Part shown: piece after piece, positions 7,831 to 16,400 of the stretch
Position numbering within the stretch: the first letter of the stretch is position 1
Layout of the letters: the number at the start of each line of letters is the position of its first letter
NCBI RefSeq assembly: GCF_003634015.1
Contig: NZ_RBII01000001.1
Coordinates: 744,001 to 808,000 of the forward strand
Reading direction: 5' to 3'
Source of the DNA: Litorimonas taeanensis
Lineage (GTDB): Bacteria > Pseudomonadota > Alphaproteobacteria > Caulobacterales > Maricaulaceae
DNA: 64,000 bases
Notes under the pieces: generated by a model
Told to the model about the DNA's origin: nothing
The model's database searches: none
What the model saw: only the letters and a program-made list of their open reading frames with translations
Position numbers and translations under genes: made by a program

Positions 7831-8928
7831 TTATCGTTTTGTCTTATATTCCCGATAATTTACTGCCGGAATAAACTTGGGTTCAGCAGATGTCTTATCA
7901 TGCTTTGCGATATGTATCGGCCCTTTAATTGTGAGGGTGATTTGCCCGCCATCTTCAGGCATCTCAGGCTCTTCAATTGGTGCCGGCACAGGACGTGTAG
8001 GAGCTATTGGGTTATAGTTTGGTTCCAAATCTGATCCACGTTGCACATCAAAATAATCTAGAGAAACCTTTGGTGTAGCAGGTGAAGTGTCTTTTGGAGC
8101 TTCAAAGGGCATTGTATCGACACCTGAATATGGCAAAGCTGAATATGGGACGGCCTTTGGTGTTGGCGTAGGAGCTTCAACAGACAATGCAGGTGGAATA
8201 TCCTCATAAACAGGTGGTGTCATGATAGGGCCAGTTGCTGCATTTGGATCGGCAGGCCCTATGTAACGAACACGTACACGTGCCAAACCACCATTAATTG
8301 TGCCTAGTGCTTCCGCAGCGCCTTTGGATAAATCAATGATACGATTATCAATAAAGGGGCCTCGGTCATTCAAACGCACGATAAGAGAGCGACCATTTTC
8401 TAAGTTTTCGACATGAAGCATAGAGTTTAAAGGAAGGGTTTTATGCGCCGCAGTTAAGTCATTCATATTAAATGTTTCACCCGTGGCTGTAGGACGGCCG
8501 TGGAATTTCTCACCATACCATGACGCAATACCCGTTTCATCATAGTTTGGTTCGTGTTTCGGTGAATAAGACTCGCCGTTGACCTTATACCGCTTGCCTA
8601 GCTTTTGATGCGCGTAAAGTTCACTATCTGTTGATTGTTCACTGAACTGTGGTCCAGAATAGCTTGGTTTTTGCGGTAATGCAGAATATGGCATTGGCTC
8701 CCGCATCGAATATTTTGGTGATGACTGACGTCTGTGGTTTTTATTCGCCACTTTAGGCAATGTTAGTGACGCATATTGTGTCGCCCCCTGCCCGATTTTA
8801 TATGTAATAGGTGCAGGCTCTGTCATTTTAACAATGTTTGTTGAGGCGCAGGCTGTCATACCTAAACCCATTAGGGTGCAAAGACCTAAACGTATTAACT
8901 TCGCGGTCCTAACTTCAACTTTTACCAT
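7831..8928 (-). CDS. rlpA: RlpA-like septal-ring lipoprotein / lytic transglycosylase
   Basis: A lipoprotein with a double-psi beta-barrel domain at about residues 130-235. The family motifs are ASWYGEKFHGRPTATGE, FNMNDLTAAHKTLP and the catalytic-Asp region VRLNDRGPF. In characterised RlpA proteins this domain cleaves denuded glycan strands at the septum. I chose the ATG at 8928 because GAGAAGG lies 8 nt upstream and the N-terminus then forms a short lipoprotein signal ending MTAC (Cys27). The proline-rich C-terminal third shows no SPOR repeat, unlike E. coli RlpA. The 256 bp upstream, towards tRNA-Ser, holds a short hairpin (8-bp arms at 9124-9131 and 9146-9153) and no gene. Confidence 0.88.
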   Translation of the reverse strand: MVKVEVRTAKLIRLGLCTLMGLGMTACASTNIVKMTEPAPITYKIGQGATQYASLTLPKVANKNHRRQSSPKYSMREPMPYSALPQKPSYSGPQFSEQSTDSELYAHQKLGKRYKVNGESYSPKHEPNYDETGIASWYGEKFHGRPTATGETFNMNDLTAAHKTLPLNSMLHVENLENGRSLIVRLNDRGPFIDNRIIDLSKGAAEALGTINGGLARVRVRYIGPADPNAATGPIMTPPVYEDIPPALSVEAPTPTPKAVPYSALPYSGVDTMPFEAPKDTSPATPKVSLDYFDVQRGSDLEPNYNPIAPTRPVPAPIEEPEMPEDGGQITLTIKGPIHIAKHDKTSAEPKFIPAVNYREYKTKR

Positions 8929-9184
8929 CTTTTCAACCTTCTCATTATCGCGCCCAGACGCTTTAAAATAAAACAACAGATGGAATTTTTTTCGCTTTTC
9001 CTGTCATCTTGGGACGAGTTGTACGATATTGGGTTTAAATCCGCGTTAGAAGACAAGGGTAACAGGGTCTCAAAAATTGCGGTAAATAAAGTCTTTATGA
9101 AATTGTTTGAAAAACTCTCATAAAATGGGTTGAACGGTTTTTCAAAACCCATTAAGCGTCCGCTCACTCTCATTGATACCCGTT

Positions 9185-9274
9185 GGGCGGGTGGCAGAGT
9201 GGTTGAATGCACCGGTCTTGAAAACCGGCATAGGTGAAAGTCTATCGGGGGTTCGAATCCCTCCCCGCCCGCCA
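9185..9274 (+). tRNA. tRNA-Ser(TGA)
   Basis: A 90-nt tRNA with a long variable arm. The acceptor stem GGGCGGG pairs with CCCGCCC, followed by G and an encoded CCA. The anticodon loop CTTGAAA gives anticodon TGA at 9219-9221. The T-loop GGTTCGAATCC is canonical. It is a single gene, not in a cluster. Confidence 0.97.
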
Positions 9275-9297
9275 CTGTTAATCACCAAGGCAGACGT

Positions 9298-9331
9298 ATA
9301 AAAAAACACAAGAGCCTGAAAGCTCTCGTGT
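9298..9331 (-). terminator. Rho-independent terminator of the iron-locus lipoprotein gene
   Basis: On the minus strand ACACGAGAGC and GCTCTTGTGT form a stem with one mismatch and a 6-nt loop. A run of seven T residues follows (the A-run at plus positions about 9299-9306). It lies about 95 bp downstream of the stop at 9426. No T-run exists on the plus strand, so it does not obviously terminate tRNA-Ser. Confidence 0.85.
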
Positions 9332-9425
9332 CATGTTATGCGTGAACTCCAAAATAGAGTCCATTTTCATTCGCGGTACTTATTGGCCACGCGCAAGTAC
9401 AAGTGGCTCGTTAAGGTAATTTGGT

Positions 9426-10208
9426 TTACTCAGCGGGAAGTGCTAATTGTACGGCTGACGCTTGAGCAACGACGCGGCCGATTGGCGTAGGTGAGGCAGG
9501 CGGGATTGGTGCAGCAGGCCATAAACTGAGCAACTCATCAATTTTGGCCAAGACCTCACTTCGGGTTGGCTCAGCCAAATTGTCGGCACTTTCTTTAGCC
9601 ACGATAGAAAAGCCATAGGCGTCTTGATACTCTCCAGGATCTGATACCTTACCGTCAGTTATTGCAATTGAATATTCTTCGACCACTGTATCCATTAGGA
9701 ATCGAATAATACCCGCTGTGTCACCCCCTGCTCGTTCTGCCACCATAGAAAGGTTCTTTTCAGCAGCAACGAGTTGAGGCTCTACTTCTGATGCAGGGCG
9801 TCCTTCTTCTAATGCTTTTGATACAACTTCGAATAAAGGGGCTTCAAACCCAAGAGCATCCAAACCTGCGCGTTCTGACGCGTGAGTTTCAGATACGGGG
9901 TGTAGCAAATGTGGTGCAGCCATCTCTGGTTCACCGGCTCGATAAAGCGCCAGCCCAGTTTTAACATGCCCCATCATAAAGGCTAAGCGGTGTTCGCGTG
10001 GCAAGCTATCCATGGAATGACCCGCTTCACCGCCCTCACCTGCTTCGCCGCCCTCACCCATTTCTCCGACCACATGCGATTGATGAGCTTCGTTTGCATG
10101 ACTTTGCGAGGTGTCCTCATGTCCTGTTTCACTACAGGCTATTAGGCCCGTCCCGATGATAGCGGCTCCTAAGCCTAAGCCCGTCCATTTTTTCAGCTGA
10201 GTTGTCAT
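9426..10208 (-). CDS. Uncharacterised lipoprotein of the iron locus
   Basis: I do not recognise a named family with certainty. From the ATG at 10208 (GAGG 9 nt upstream) it encodes 260 residues with a lipoprotein signal ending LIAC (Cys25). A low-complexity His/Glu/Gly segment follows (about 28-65), including two copies of EGGEAG. The remainder is helical. The stretch EEYSIAITDGKV..EYQDAYGF (about 178-200) recalls the periplasmic helical region attached to some FTR1-type iron permeases; that is an inference from memory of the motif. It diverges from piuC and sits beside the FbpABC genes, so a role in periplasmic iron handling is likely. A terminator follows the gene. Confidence 0.6.
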   Translation of the reverse strand: MTTQLKKWTGLGLGAAIIGTGLIACSETGHEDTSQSHANEAHQSHVVGEMGEGGEAGEGGEAGHSMDSLPREHRLAFMMGHVKTGLALYRAGEPEMAAPHLLHPVSETHASERAGLDALGFEAPLFEVVSKALEEGRPASEVEPQLVAAEKNLSMVAERAGGDTAGIIRFLMDTVVEEYSIAITDGKVSDPGEYQDAYGFSIVAKESADNLAEPTRSEVLAKIDELLSLWPAAPIPPASPTPIGRVVAQASAVQLALPAE

Positions 10209-10343
10209 TGGCGATTGCCTCATATAAGCGTTATACAATGTAATTCGCCAGAGCAGTCGATTAATCATCATAACTGTTGGCTAGTTTTCTATTGTAATAA
10301 TACGCCCATTACTTGCGAATGTAAATTAATAACAAAGAAATTC

Positions 10344-11021
10344 ATGCTGATAACGATTTCAAATATATTTTCACCAAACGGATTAGAAAGCGCACATAAG
10401 CGAATAAATAAGTTAGAATGGAAAAGTGGGCTGAACACCGCCGGAAAAACTGCAAAACAGGTGAAAAAGAACTTTCAGGCGGACCTTAGCCAAGGCATTG
10501 GCGCAGTATTACAAAGTGATATATTAAACGCGTTGCAAGGAAATGCGGTGTTACAAGCCGCCGCACAGCCAAAATCATTCTCCAATTTGCTGATAAGTAA
10601 AACTGAAAATGGTGGTTTTTATGGAGCCCATATAGATAACGCGCTTATGAATATGGCCAAAGGGAAATTACGGACCGATTTGTCGTTCACGCTATTTTTG
10701 TCAGACCCTAATAGCTACGACGGAGGCGAATTGATTGTCCAATATCCCGGGTTTACGCAAACATTCAAGCCAGAAGCGGGTGATTTAGTCCTTTATCCAT
10801 CACGTTATATACATGAAGTAACGCCCGTAACGCGTGGTACTAGACTTGCCTGTGTGGGCTGGGTTGAGAGCCTGATACCTCAACAGGATAAACGCGAAAC
10901 CTTATTCGACTTGATAAACTTAAGAGCAAGTTTGTCTCACCAATTTCCAGCGCAAAGTGCTGAGTTAATGACGCTCAATAAAACTATATCAAATTTATTG
11001 AGACTTTGGGCTCAGCCGTAA
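10344..11021 (+). CDS. piuC: PKHD-type Fe(II)/2-oxoglutarate hydroxylase (PiuC/YbiX)
   Basis: A 225-residue 2-oxoglutarate-dependent iron oxygenase. The facial triad is His96, Asp98 (HIDN) and His157 (HEVT), with 2-oxoglutarate-binding Arg167 (TRLA). The length and residue spacing match the PiuC/YbiX family, which supports the ATG at 10344 over upstream in-frame starts. PiuC genes are usually iron-regulated and next to TonB receptors or other iron-uptake genes; its substrate is not established. Here it diverges from the uncharacterised lipoprotein across 135 bp that contain a TGCGAAT half-site (10314-10320). It converges on fbpA. Confidence 0.92.
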   Translation: MLITISNIFSPNGLESAHKRINKLEWKSGLNTAGKTAKQVKKNFQADLSQGIGAVLQSDILNALQGNAVLQAAAQPKSFSNLLISKTENGGFYGAHIDNALMNMAKGKLRTDLSFTLFLSDPNSYDGGELIVQYPGFTQTFKPEAGDLVLYPSRYIHEVTPVTRGTRLACVGWVESLIPQQDKRETLFDLINLRASLSHQFPAQSAELMTLNKTISNLLRLWAQP

Positions 11022-11052
11022 CTAAGCCCAAACACTAAAACGTGTATTCGAT

Positions 11053-12123
11053 TTATTGCCAACCAACGGCATCATAAATACGGACAGCATCAGCTTGATT
11101 CTGACCAAGTTGAGATACATTCAAAGTATCCTCCTTAAAGGTTCCAAGTGTTTCAACCGCAGAGGATGTTATACTATCTGTGATAACAGGATACTCATTA
11201 TTACCATTGGCAAAGTAACCTTGAGCAGACTCACTCGTTAAATACTCTAAAAACTTGATAGCATTTTCTCGATTCGGGGCATGGGTCGTCACACCTGCGC
11301 CGCTGATATTTACGTGCGTTCCTCGATCGTTTTGATTGGGAAAAATGATGCCAATATTGTTGAAAATTTCTTGGTTTTGCGCCTCATCCGAACGTGCATA
11401 TCGCGCAAGGTAATAGGTGTTCACCATTGAAATATCACAAATTCCAGCCGCAACAGCCTCGATTTGTCCAGAGTCATTACTTTGAGGTTTTCTTTGGAAG
11501 TTATTGACGACACCTTGCGCCCAAGCTTTGGCGGCATCTAAGCCATCATGAGCCACCATGGATGACAAGAGTGAAATATTATATATGTTTCCAGAAGAGC
11601 GCATGCAAACTCGACCTTTAAAGGCTGGTTTGGCTAAATCTTCGTAACTTTCGAGGCCCTCTGGCTTGCCCTTACCTTTATTGAAAATAATCACGCGAGC
11701 CCGTTTGGAGATGCCGTACCAGAGTCCATCTGGGTGACGCAGGCTTTCAGGGATCCTTGCATTCAACACATCAGAATCCGTTGATGATAACACGCCAGCG
11801 TTTTCAGCGCGCCAAAACACACCAGCATCAACAGTTATGAGCAAATCTGCAGGACTAAATTCACCCTCACTTTTAATACGTTCAATCAGAGAGTCAGATG
11901 AAGCTTCAATACGATTAACTTTGATGCCTGTTTGCTCGGTAAAATCATTATATAGTGCCAGGTCCGTATCGTAATGGCGAGATGAATAGAGATTCACTTC
12001 CCCTGACTTCACCACTGTGGCCGTACCTTCACCATCATGAGACTTATCTGCAGGTGAACATGCGGCTAAAGCAGCAGCCAGGAGAGTTGTTAATGTCACA
12101 TTTAGTTTGGACCGAATATCCAT
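11053..12123 (-). CDS. fbpA: Ferric iron ABC transporter, substrate-binding lipoprotein (FbpA/FutA type)
   Basis: A 356-residue periplasmic ferric-binding protein. It has a lipoprotein signal ending LAAC (Cys22), so it is probably membrane-anchored. The mature protein opens with the family signature NLYSSRHYDTD, whose Tyr and His are iron ligands in FutA/FbpA proteins. The later NTYYLAR tyrosine pair is the canonical iron-binding doublet. It lies downstream of fbpC in the same direction but with a 77-bp gap holding a Fur/Mur-like palindrome, so it probably has its own iron-controlled promoter. Confidence 0.92.
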   Translation of the reverse strand: MDIRSKLNVTLTTLLAAALAACSPADKSHDGEGTATVVKSGEVNLYSSRHYDTDLALYNDFTEQTGIKVNRIEASSDSLIERIKSEGEFSPADLLITVDAGVFWRAENAGVLSSTDSDVLNARIPESLRHPDGLWYGISKRARVIIFNKGKGKPEGLESYEDLAKPAFKGRVCMRSSGNIYNISLLSSMVAHDGLDAAKAWAQGVVNNFQRKPQSNDSGQIEAVAAGICDISMVNTYYLARYARSDEAQNQEIFNNIGIIFPNQNDRGTHVNISGAGVTTHAPNRENAIKFLEYLTSESAQGYFANGNNEYPVITDSITSSAVETLGTFKEDTLNVSQLGQNQADAVRIYDAVGWQ

Positions 12124-12143
12124 GAGGTAAACCTTCTATAAAC

Positions 12144-12158
12144 TGCGAATAATTCGCA
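12144..12158. promoter_or_regulatory. Candidate Fur/Mur-type operator upstream of fbpA
   Basis: A perfect 7-1-7 palindrome, TGCGAAT-A-ATTCGCA, lies 21 bp upstream of the fbpA ATG in the only spacer between fbpC and fbpA. Alphaproteobacterial Fur/Mur operators are TGC-(A/G)A-rich palindromes of this general kind. Single half-sites also occur upstream of piuC (10314-10320) and between fbpC and fbpB (13332-13338), all within iron genes. Regulator identity is inferred. Confidence 0.6.
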
Positions 12159-12200
12159 TTTACTAAATTAAGTGTAGAGACATTACAAGAGAGGCTCACT

Positions 12201-13229
12201 CTAAAAGGCAATTAAACTGTCAGAATTTGCAGAGAGTTTAACTTTTTGGCCAACCTGCCAGTTAACATCTTTCTCAACATGCAGTGTTAGTGATTGCCCT
12301 TCTGGCGAAAGCACTGTCGCAAGCTGGCTTTGTCCCGTCCTGCGAACATCCGTGATGAGCAACCCAGAGAGATCTTCACTTAGGGCGATTTGGTTTGGAC
12401 GGATCAACACTTCACAATTTTGAGAGCCTGATACGCTACTATGAGCCTTAAACCATTTATCTGGAAAATGACCAAAAGCCGTTTCATATACACCATTTGC
12501 CCGCTGAGCCTTTAGTAACACACCATCACCAATCAACATTGCGGCAATTCTTGAAACAGGGGCTTCATATAAAATGTCAGCTTGCCCATGCTGAATAATC
12601 ACACCTTTGTCCATGATGGCTATCGAATCGCTCGTTTCAATCGCCTCTTCAGGATCATGCGTCACCAGAATGGTAATGCAGTTCCGCGCTTTTAGTAATG
12701 TACGCATTTCTTCACGTAAGTGACGACGCAACATTATGTCGATATTTGCGAAAGGTTCATCCATCAGAAGGACTTTGGGTTCAGGCGCTAAAGCCCTAGC
12801 GACCGCGACCCTCTGTTGCTGGCCACCAGAAAGTGTGTGGGGATACCTACCTTCATACCCAGAGAGACCAATTTGGTCCAACAACTCTCCAACAATCCTT
12901 TTCCGCGAAGATTTATTAGTGAGTCCAAAGGCAATATTTTGTTCAACAGTTAAGTGGGGAAATAGTGCCCCCTCCTGAAATACAAGGCCCACTGGGCGTT
13001 TTTCGGGTGGTGGATGATAGTTTGATGAGGCTAATTCGTCACCATTCAGCAAAATTTTGCCTCGTTGCAACGGAAGAATACCCGCTGTGAGGTTTAATAA
13101 GGTTGTCTTCCCGCAACCCGATTGCCCCAACAAGCAAAGTATCTCGCCCTCTTCTGCTGAAAGATTTATATCTATTAAAGCAGTCTCTTTTTCATATGTA
13201 TGAGAGATGTTTTGGAAGCAAAGGCTCAT
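12201..13229 (-). CDS. fbpC: Ferric iron ABC transporter ATP-binding protein
   Basis: The 342-residue ATPase of the Fbp importer. It shows Walker A GQSGCGKT (35-42), signature LSGGQ (133-137) and Walker B LLMDEP (154-159). A C-terminal TOBE-like beta domain follows (about 240-342), as usual for CUT1/ferric-transporter ATPases. It is transcribed away from fbpB; the 262-bp gap between them contains an ATTCGCA half-site. The order fbpC then fbpA on one strand with fbpB on the other is a rearranged version of the usual fbpABC operon. Confidence 0.92.
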   Translation of the reverse strand: MSLCFQNISHTYEKETALIDINLSAEEGEILCLLGQSGCGKTTLLNLTAGILPLQRGKILLNGDELASSNYHPPPEKRPVGLVFQEGALFPHLTVEQNIAFGLTNKSSRKRIVGELLDQIGLSGYEGRYPHTLSGGQQQRVAVARALAPEPKVLLMDEPFANIDIMLRRHLREEMRTLLKARNCITILVTHDPEEAIETSDSIAIMDKGVIIQHGQADILYEAPVSRIAAMLIGDGVLLKAQRANGVYETAFGHFPDKWFKAHSSVSGSQNCEVLIRPNQIALSEDLSGLLITDVRRTGQSQLATVLSPEGQSLTLHVEKDVNWQVGQKVKLSANSDSLIAF

Positions 13230-13491
13230 AAATTGTAAGTTCTCAGGGTTTGGTCTTTAATTTTTTATAGTTACTGTGATGTTTTTGAGCGCAGAAGCAT
13301 ATTATCGATTTCATTATTGTCTTTAAGTCTTATTCGCATATGGATTAAGTTCATGCGCTATGCAATGAAAATGGCAAATGAAAAGAATGGATAATAATGC
13401 TTACCTGTTTTACTGGGCGGCACTAAGGAAGTGAACAGACACCCGAAATGTTGACGCCGCAAAATAAATATATCGATAATGATACGGTCAG

Positions 13492-15129
13492 ATGTTAAGC
13501 GCCAAACCCTCCTCTATTCCCTATCGTATTATCGGCGTCATCTTGATATCGCTTATGGCCTGCGTGCCCATCTTTGCTGTCTTAAGCGCACTCCTCACGA
13601 ACGATTTTGAAAGCTGGGCAAGGCTTTGGCAAACCACTCTGCCAAAATACATCATGAATACAATTTGTTTGATGGTATTGGTCGGAAGCATGACAGCTTT
13701 TGTTGGCACTCTTACGGCGTGGTGCGTAACAGCTTTCGACTTCCCCTTTCGAAGGACTATGTCTTGGTTGCTCATTTTGCCGCTTTCAGCACCAGCTTAT
13801 ATTATAGCCTATCTCTATACGGATATGTTTGAGTTTTATGGCCCCGTTCAAACAGCTTTACGAGGCATTATGGGCTGGCAAGGTGGTGATTATTGGTTTC
13901 CTGCTGTACGAACGCTCTTTGGAGCCTCTCTCATGCTCAGCTTAGTGTTATACCCATATGTTTATCTACTGGCGAGAGCTGCTTTTTTATATCAGAGCAG
14001 TGGTCAATGGCATGCCGCGCGGAGTTTGGGGCTTTCTCCTACTCGCGCCTTTATTCGCGTGGCCTTACCTGCCGCAAGACCTGCTATAGCGGGTGGTCTG
14101 GCGTTGGTTTTGATGGAAACTCTCGCGGACTTTGGTGTAGCAGATTACTTTGCGATCCCAACATTCAGCACAGGAATATTTCGTAACTGGCTAGCGCTAG
14201 GAGATAAATCCGCGGCACTTAAATTAGCCGCTATGATGTTGTTAATGGTATTTCTCTTAGTAATGTTGGAAAGTTTTAGTCGCCGAGGCAGCGCGGTGAC
14301 ACATGGTAAAACGACAGGGCAATCTGGTCGTATACAACTCTCACGCAAGCGGTCATTTACAGTTTTATTAACGTGCTTCATGCCCGTACTATTTGGGTTT
14401 GTGATACCAGTCATCACACTTTGTATATATGCGTTTTCAAATGGTGACTCTCATAGTTCTGCAGACTTTATTGGGTATATGTTCAACAGCCTTTCAACTG
14501 CTTCTATAGTGGCTGTGATTGCTGTAACTCTTGCAGTATTTCTGGCTTATGCAAGGCGCACAAACAGCAATCCTGCCTTACGCGTAACCCTTAGGCTTGC
14601 TACGCTAGGGTATGCTTTACCTGGGGCCCTATTGGCCGTTGGCCTGCTCGCCCCCTTAGGTGTCTTTGATCAGGGCTTGTCGAGATTTGCTAGAGATACT
14701 TTTGGCTGGAATAGTGGCCTTATTCTGACAGGTACAACAATTGCCCTTGTATACGCTTTAACTATTCGCTTTCTGACGGTATCATTCAATAGCGTAACAG
14801 GTGGGTTTGATAAAATCCCTCCCGCTATGGATAGTGCGGCCAGGTCATTAGGTGCCAAGCCAATGAGGCTTGTGAGGCGAATCCATGTACCACTTTTAAG
14901 ATCAAGCGTCATTGGCGCAGCGATACTCGTATTCATTGATGTTATGCGTGAGTTACCGGCCACTTTGATTTTAAGGCCTTTTAATTTTGAAACCCTTGCA
15001 ACGCGGGTTTATTGGCTCGCAAATGATGAACGCTTGAGTGAGGCATCCACAGCAGCCCTCTTGATTATACTCATTGGAATAATTCCCATACTTTTCTTAA
15101 ATAAACAGTCTTTAGGTGACTTAGACTAA
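13492..15129 (+). CDS. fbpB: Ferric iron ABC transporter permease
   Basis: A 545-residue fused permease with two homologous halves of about six membrane segments each, which matches FbpB/FutB. Each half carries an EAA loop that contacts the ATPase: AARSLGLSPTRAFIRVALP (first half) and AARSLGAKPMRLVRRIHVP (second half). It is divergent from fbpC, with which it should assemble together with FbpA. The ATG at 13492 has no strong ribosome site, so expression may be modest or leaderless; that is inference. Confidence 0.92.
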   Translation: MLSAKPSSIPYRIIGVILISLMACVPIFAVLSALLTNDFESWARLWQTTLPKYIMNTICLMVLVGSMTAFVGTLTAWCVTAFDFPFRRTMSWLLILPLSAPAYIIAYLYTDMFEFYGPVQTALRGIMGWQGGDYWFPAVRTLFGASLMLSLVLYPYVYLLARAAFLYQSSGQWHAARSLGLSPTRAFIRVALPAARPAIAGGLALVLMETLADFGVADYFAIPTFSTGIFRNWLALGDKSAALKLAAMMLLMVFLLVMLESFSRRGSAVTHGKTTGQSGRIQLSRKRSFTVLLTCFMPVLFGFVIPVITLCIYAFSNGDSHSSADFIGYMFNSLSTASIVAVIAVTLAVFLAYARRTNSNPALRVTLRLATLGYALPGALLAVGLLAPLGVFDQGLSRFARDTFGWNSGLILTGTTIALVYALTIRFLTVSFNSVTGGFDKIPPAMDSAARSLGAKPMRLVRRIHVPLLRSSVIGAAILVFIDVMRELPATLILRPFNFETLATRVYWLANDERLSEASTAALLIILIGIIPILFLNKQSLGDLD

Positions 15130-15229
15130 CTCTTGGCCTTCAATTTACTCCAAAATGTCACTTTTCATGAAATAAAAACTTGAATCATTTTTGTGCGTGT
15201 GTATTAGCACGCTGGTACAGCGAGGGTGC

Positions 15230-15517
15230 ATGCAAAGTTTAGAGAACACATTAGCAGACATAACCGATGAAAAGGCCATGGAAGCCTTTTTAATCGACCT
15301 TTGTACGCCTGCCGAACGCCGCGCTTTGACAGAGCGATGGATTGTGGCTCAGCTTCTTATTCAAGGTGAACTTTCCTACCGAGAGATAAATGCCAAAACA
15401 GGAGTTAGTACAACGACGATTGGCCGTGTCGCTCGCTTTTTGAAAGACGAACCTTATGGTGGTTATCGCCTCGCCTTAACTAAAACGGATAACAAAATCA
15501 CGAAAGACGTATCATGA
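15230..15517 (+). CDS. YerC/YecD-type TrpR-like regulator heading the his operon
   Basis: A 95-residue TrpR-superfamily protein. The conserved TPAERRALTERW motif is followed by a helix-turn-helix (LSYREINAKTGVSTTTIGRVARFL). I chose the ATG at 15230 because GAGGG lies just upstream and it gives the family length; an upstream in-frame start at 15191 would add 13 poorly conserved residues. Its stop overlaps the hisG start by 4 bp (ATGA), so it is translated with the his genes. YerC-like genes next to histidine genes are known elsewhere, and a regulatory role on histidine synthesis is the likely function. Confidence 0.85.
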   Translation: MQSLENTLADITDEKAMEAFLIDLCTPAERRALTERWIVAQLLIQGELSYREINAKTGVSTTTIGRVARFLKDEPYGGYRLALTKTDNKITKDVS

Positions 15518-16398
15518 CGGACCGACTCAGAATTGCCCTGCAAAAAAAAGGACGGCTAGCGGACGATAGTTTTGCTTTACTTAAAAAGTGCGGCCTACGA
15601 TTCGCCATCCGCGGTGGAGGGTTACTCGCACGTGTTAAAAACATGCCGATTGACCTACTCCTCGTTCGTGATGATGATATTCCAAGTTTTGTTGCTAATG
15701 ATGCTGCAGATATTGGTATTGTAGGTGAAAACGTCTTGGTGGAAGAGCAGTTGACCAGCCAAGATGAACTGAATGCAAACATCACAATGCGTCTTGGTTT
15801 CTCTCGCTGTAAATTAAGCCTAGCTGCCGCAGATACAGGTAAAGTTCAAAGCGTCACCGACCTCAACGGCACACGGATTGCAACCACATATCCGGGCGTT
15901 TTAGGGCAATATCTAAGGGACAATAACATAAAGGCGAAGTTAGTGGAGATGAAGGGAGCGGTTGAGCTAGCACCTTCTATTGGGATTGCCGAAAGCATTT
16001 GTGACCTTGTATCATCCGGCGCCACGCTTGAAGCTAATGGACTAACCGCTTTCAAAACAATCTTAGAAAGTGAAGCTGTTCTTATTCAGTCTGGACGAGA
16101 ATTATCTGCGGCTAAGGCGGCGCTTCTGGACAAACTCATGCGCCGTATTGATGGTGTGATAAAGTCTGCTGAAACAAAATACATTATGCTCAATGCACCG
16201 AAGGATAAAGTTAAGGCCATTACAGAACTCCTTCCAGGTTCTGATTCGCCCACAATAATTCCTTTGGCAGGCAGTGATGATTTGGTCGCTCTACAAGCCG
16301 TCTGTACAGAGAATATCTTTTGGGAAACTCTTGAGGATCTAAAAGCCTTAGGCGCAAGAGCAATCCTCGTCCTACCAATCGAAAAGATGATGAGTTAA
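15514..16398 (+). CDS. hisG: ATP phosphoribosyltransferase, long form
   Basis: Catalyses the first step of histidine synthesis (ATP + PRPP to phosphoribosyl-ATP). At 294 residues it is the long, homohexameric HisG with its own C-terminal regulatory domain, so no HisZ partner is needed. It closely follows the enterobacterial pattern: RLRIALQKKGRLADDS at the start, the PRPP-binding EANGL region (ICDLVSSGATLEANGL), and the C-terminus LVLPIEKMMS. Most alphaproteobacteria use short HisG plus HisZ, so this form is unexpected. It overlaps the yerC-like gene by 4 bp and is followed 2 bp later by hisD. Confidence 0.93.
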   Translation: MTDRLRIALQKKGRLADDSFALLKKCGLRFAIRGGGLLARVKNMPIDLLLVRDDDIPSFVANDAADIGIVGENVLVEEQLTSQDELNANITMRLGFSRCKLSLAAADTGKVQSVTDLNGTRIATTYPGVLGQYLRDNNIKAKLVEMKGAVELAPSIGIAESICDLVSSGATLEANGLTAFKTILESEAVLIQSGRELSAAKAALLDKLMRRIDGVIKSAETKYIMLNAPKDKVKAITELLPGSDSPTIIPLAGSDDLVALQAVCTENIFWETLEDLKALGARAILVLPIEKMMS

Positions 16399-16400
16399 TC

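Noticed and set aside
9124-9153. 8-bp inverted repeat (AATGGGTT) upstream of tRNA-Ser as a terminator
   Set aside because: Loop is long, no T-run follows on either strand, and no gene ends nearby; left as an unexplained small repeat.
8922-9275. 117-codon minus-strand frame beginning MAGGEGFEPP over tRNA-Ser
   Set aside because: It is the antisense of the tRNA and intergenic sequence; this peptide is a well-known artefact of translating tRNA-Ser genes.
13475-13484. GATAATGATA, matching part of the enterobacterial Fur box, before fbpB
   Set aside because: Only one repeat unit is present and it lies 8 bp before the ATG, within the ribosome-binding zone; the TGCGAAT palindrome is a better candidate.
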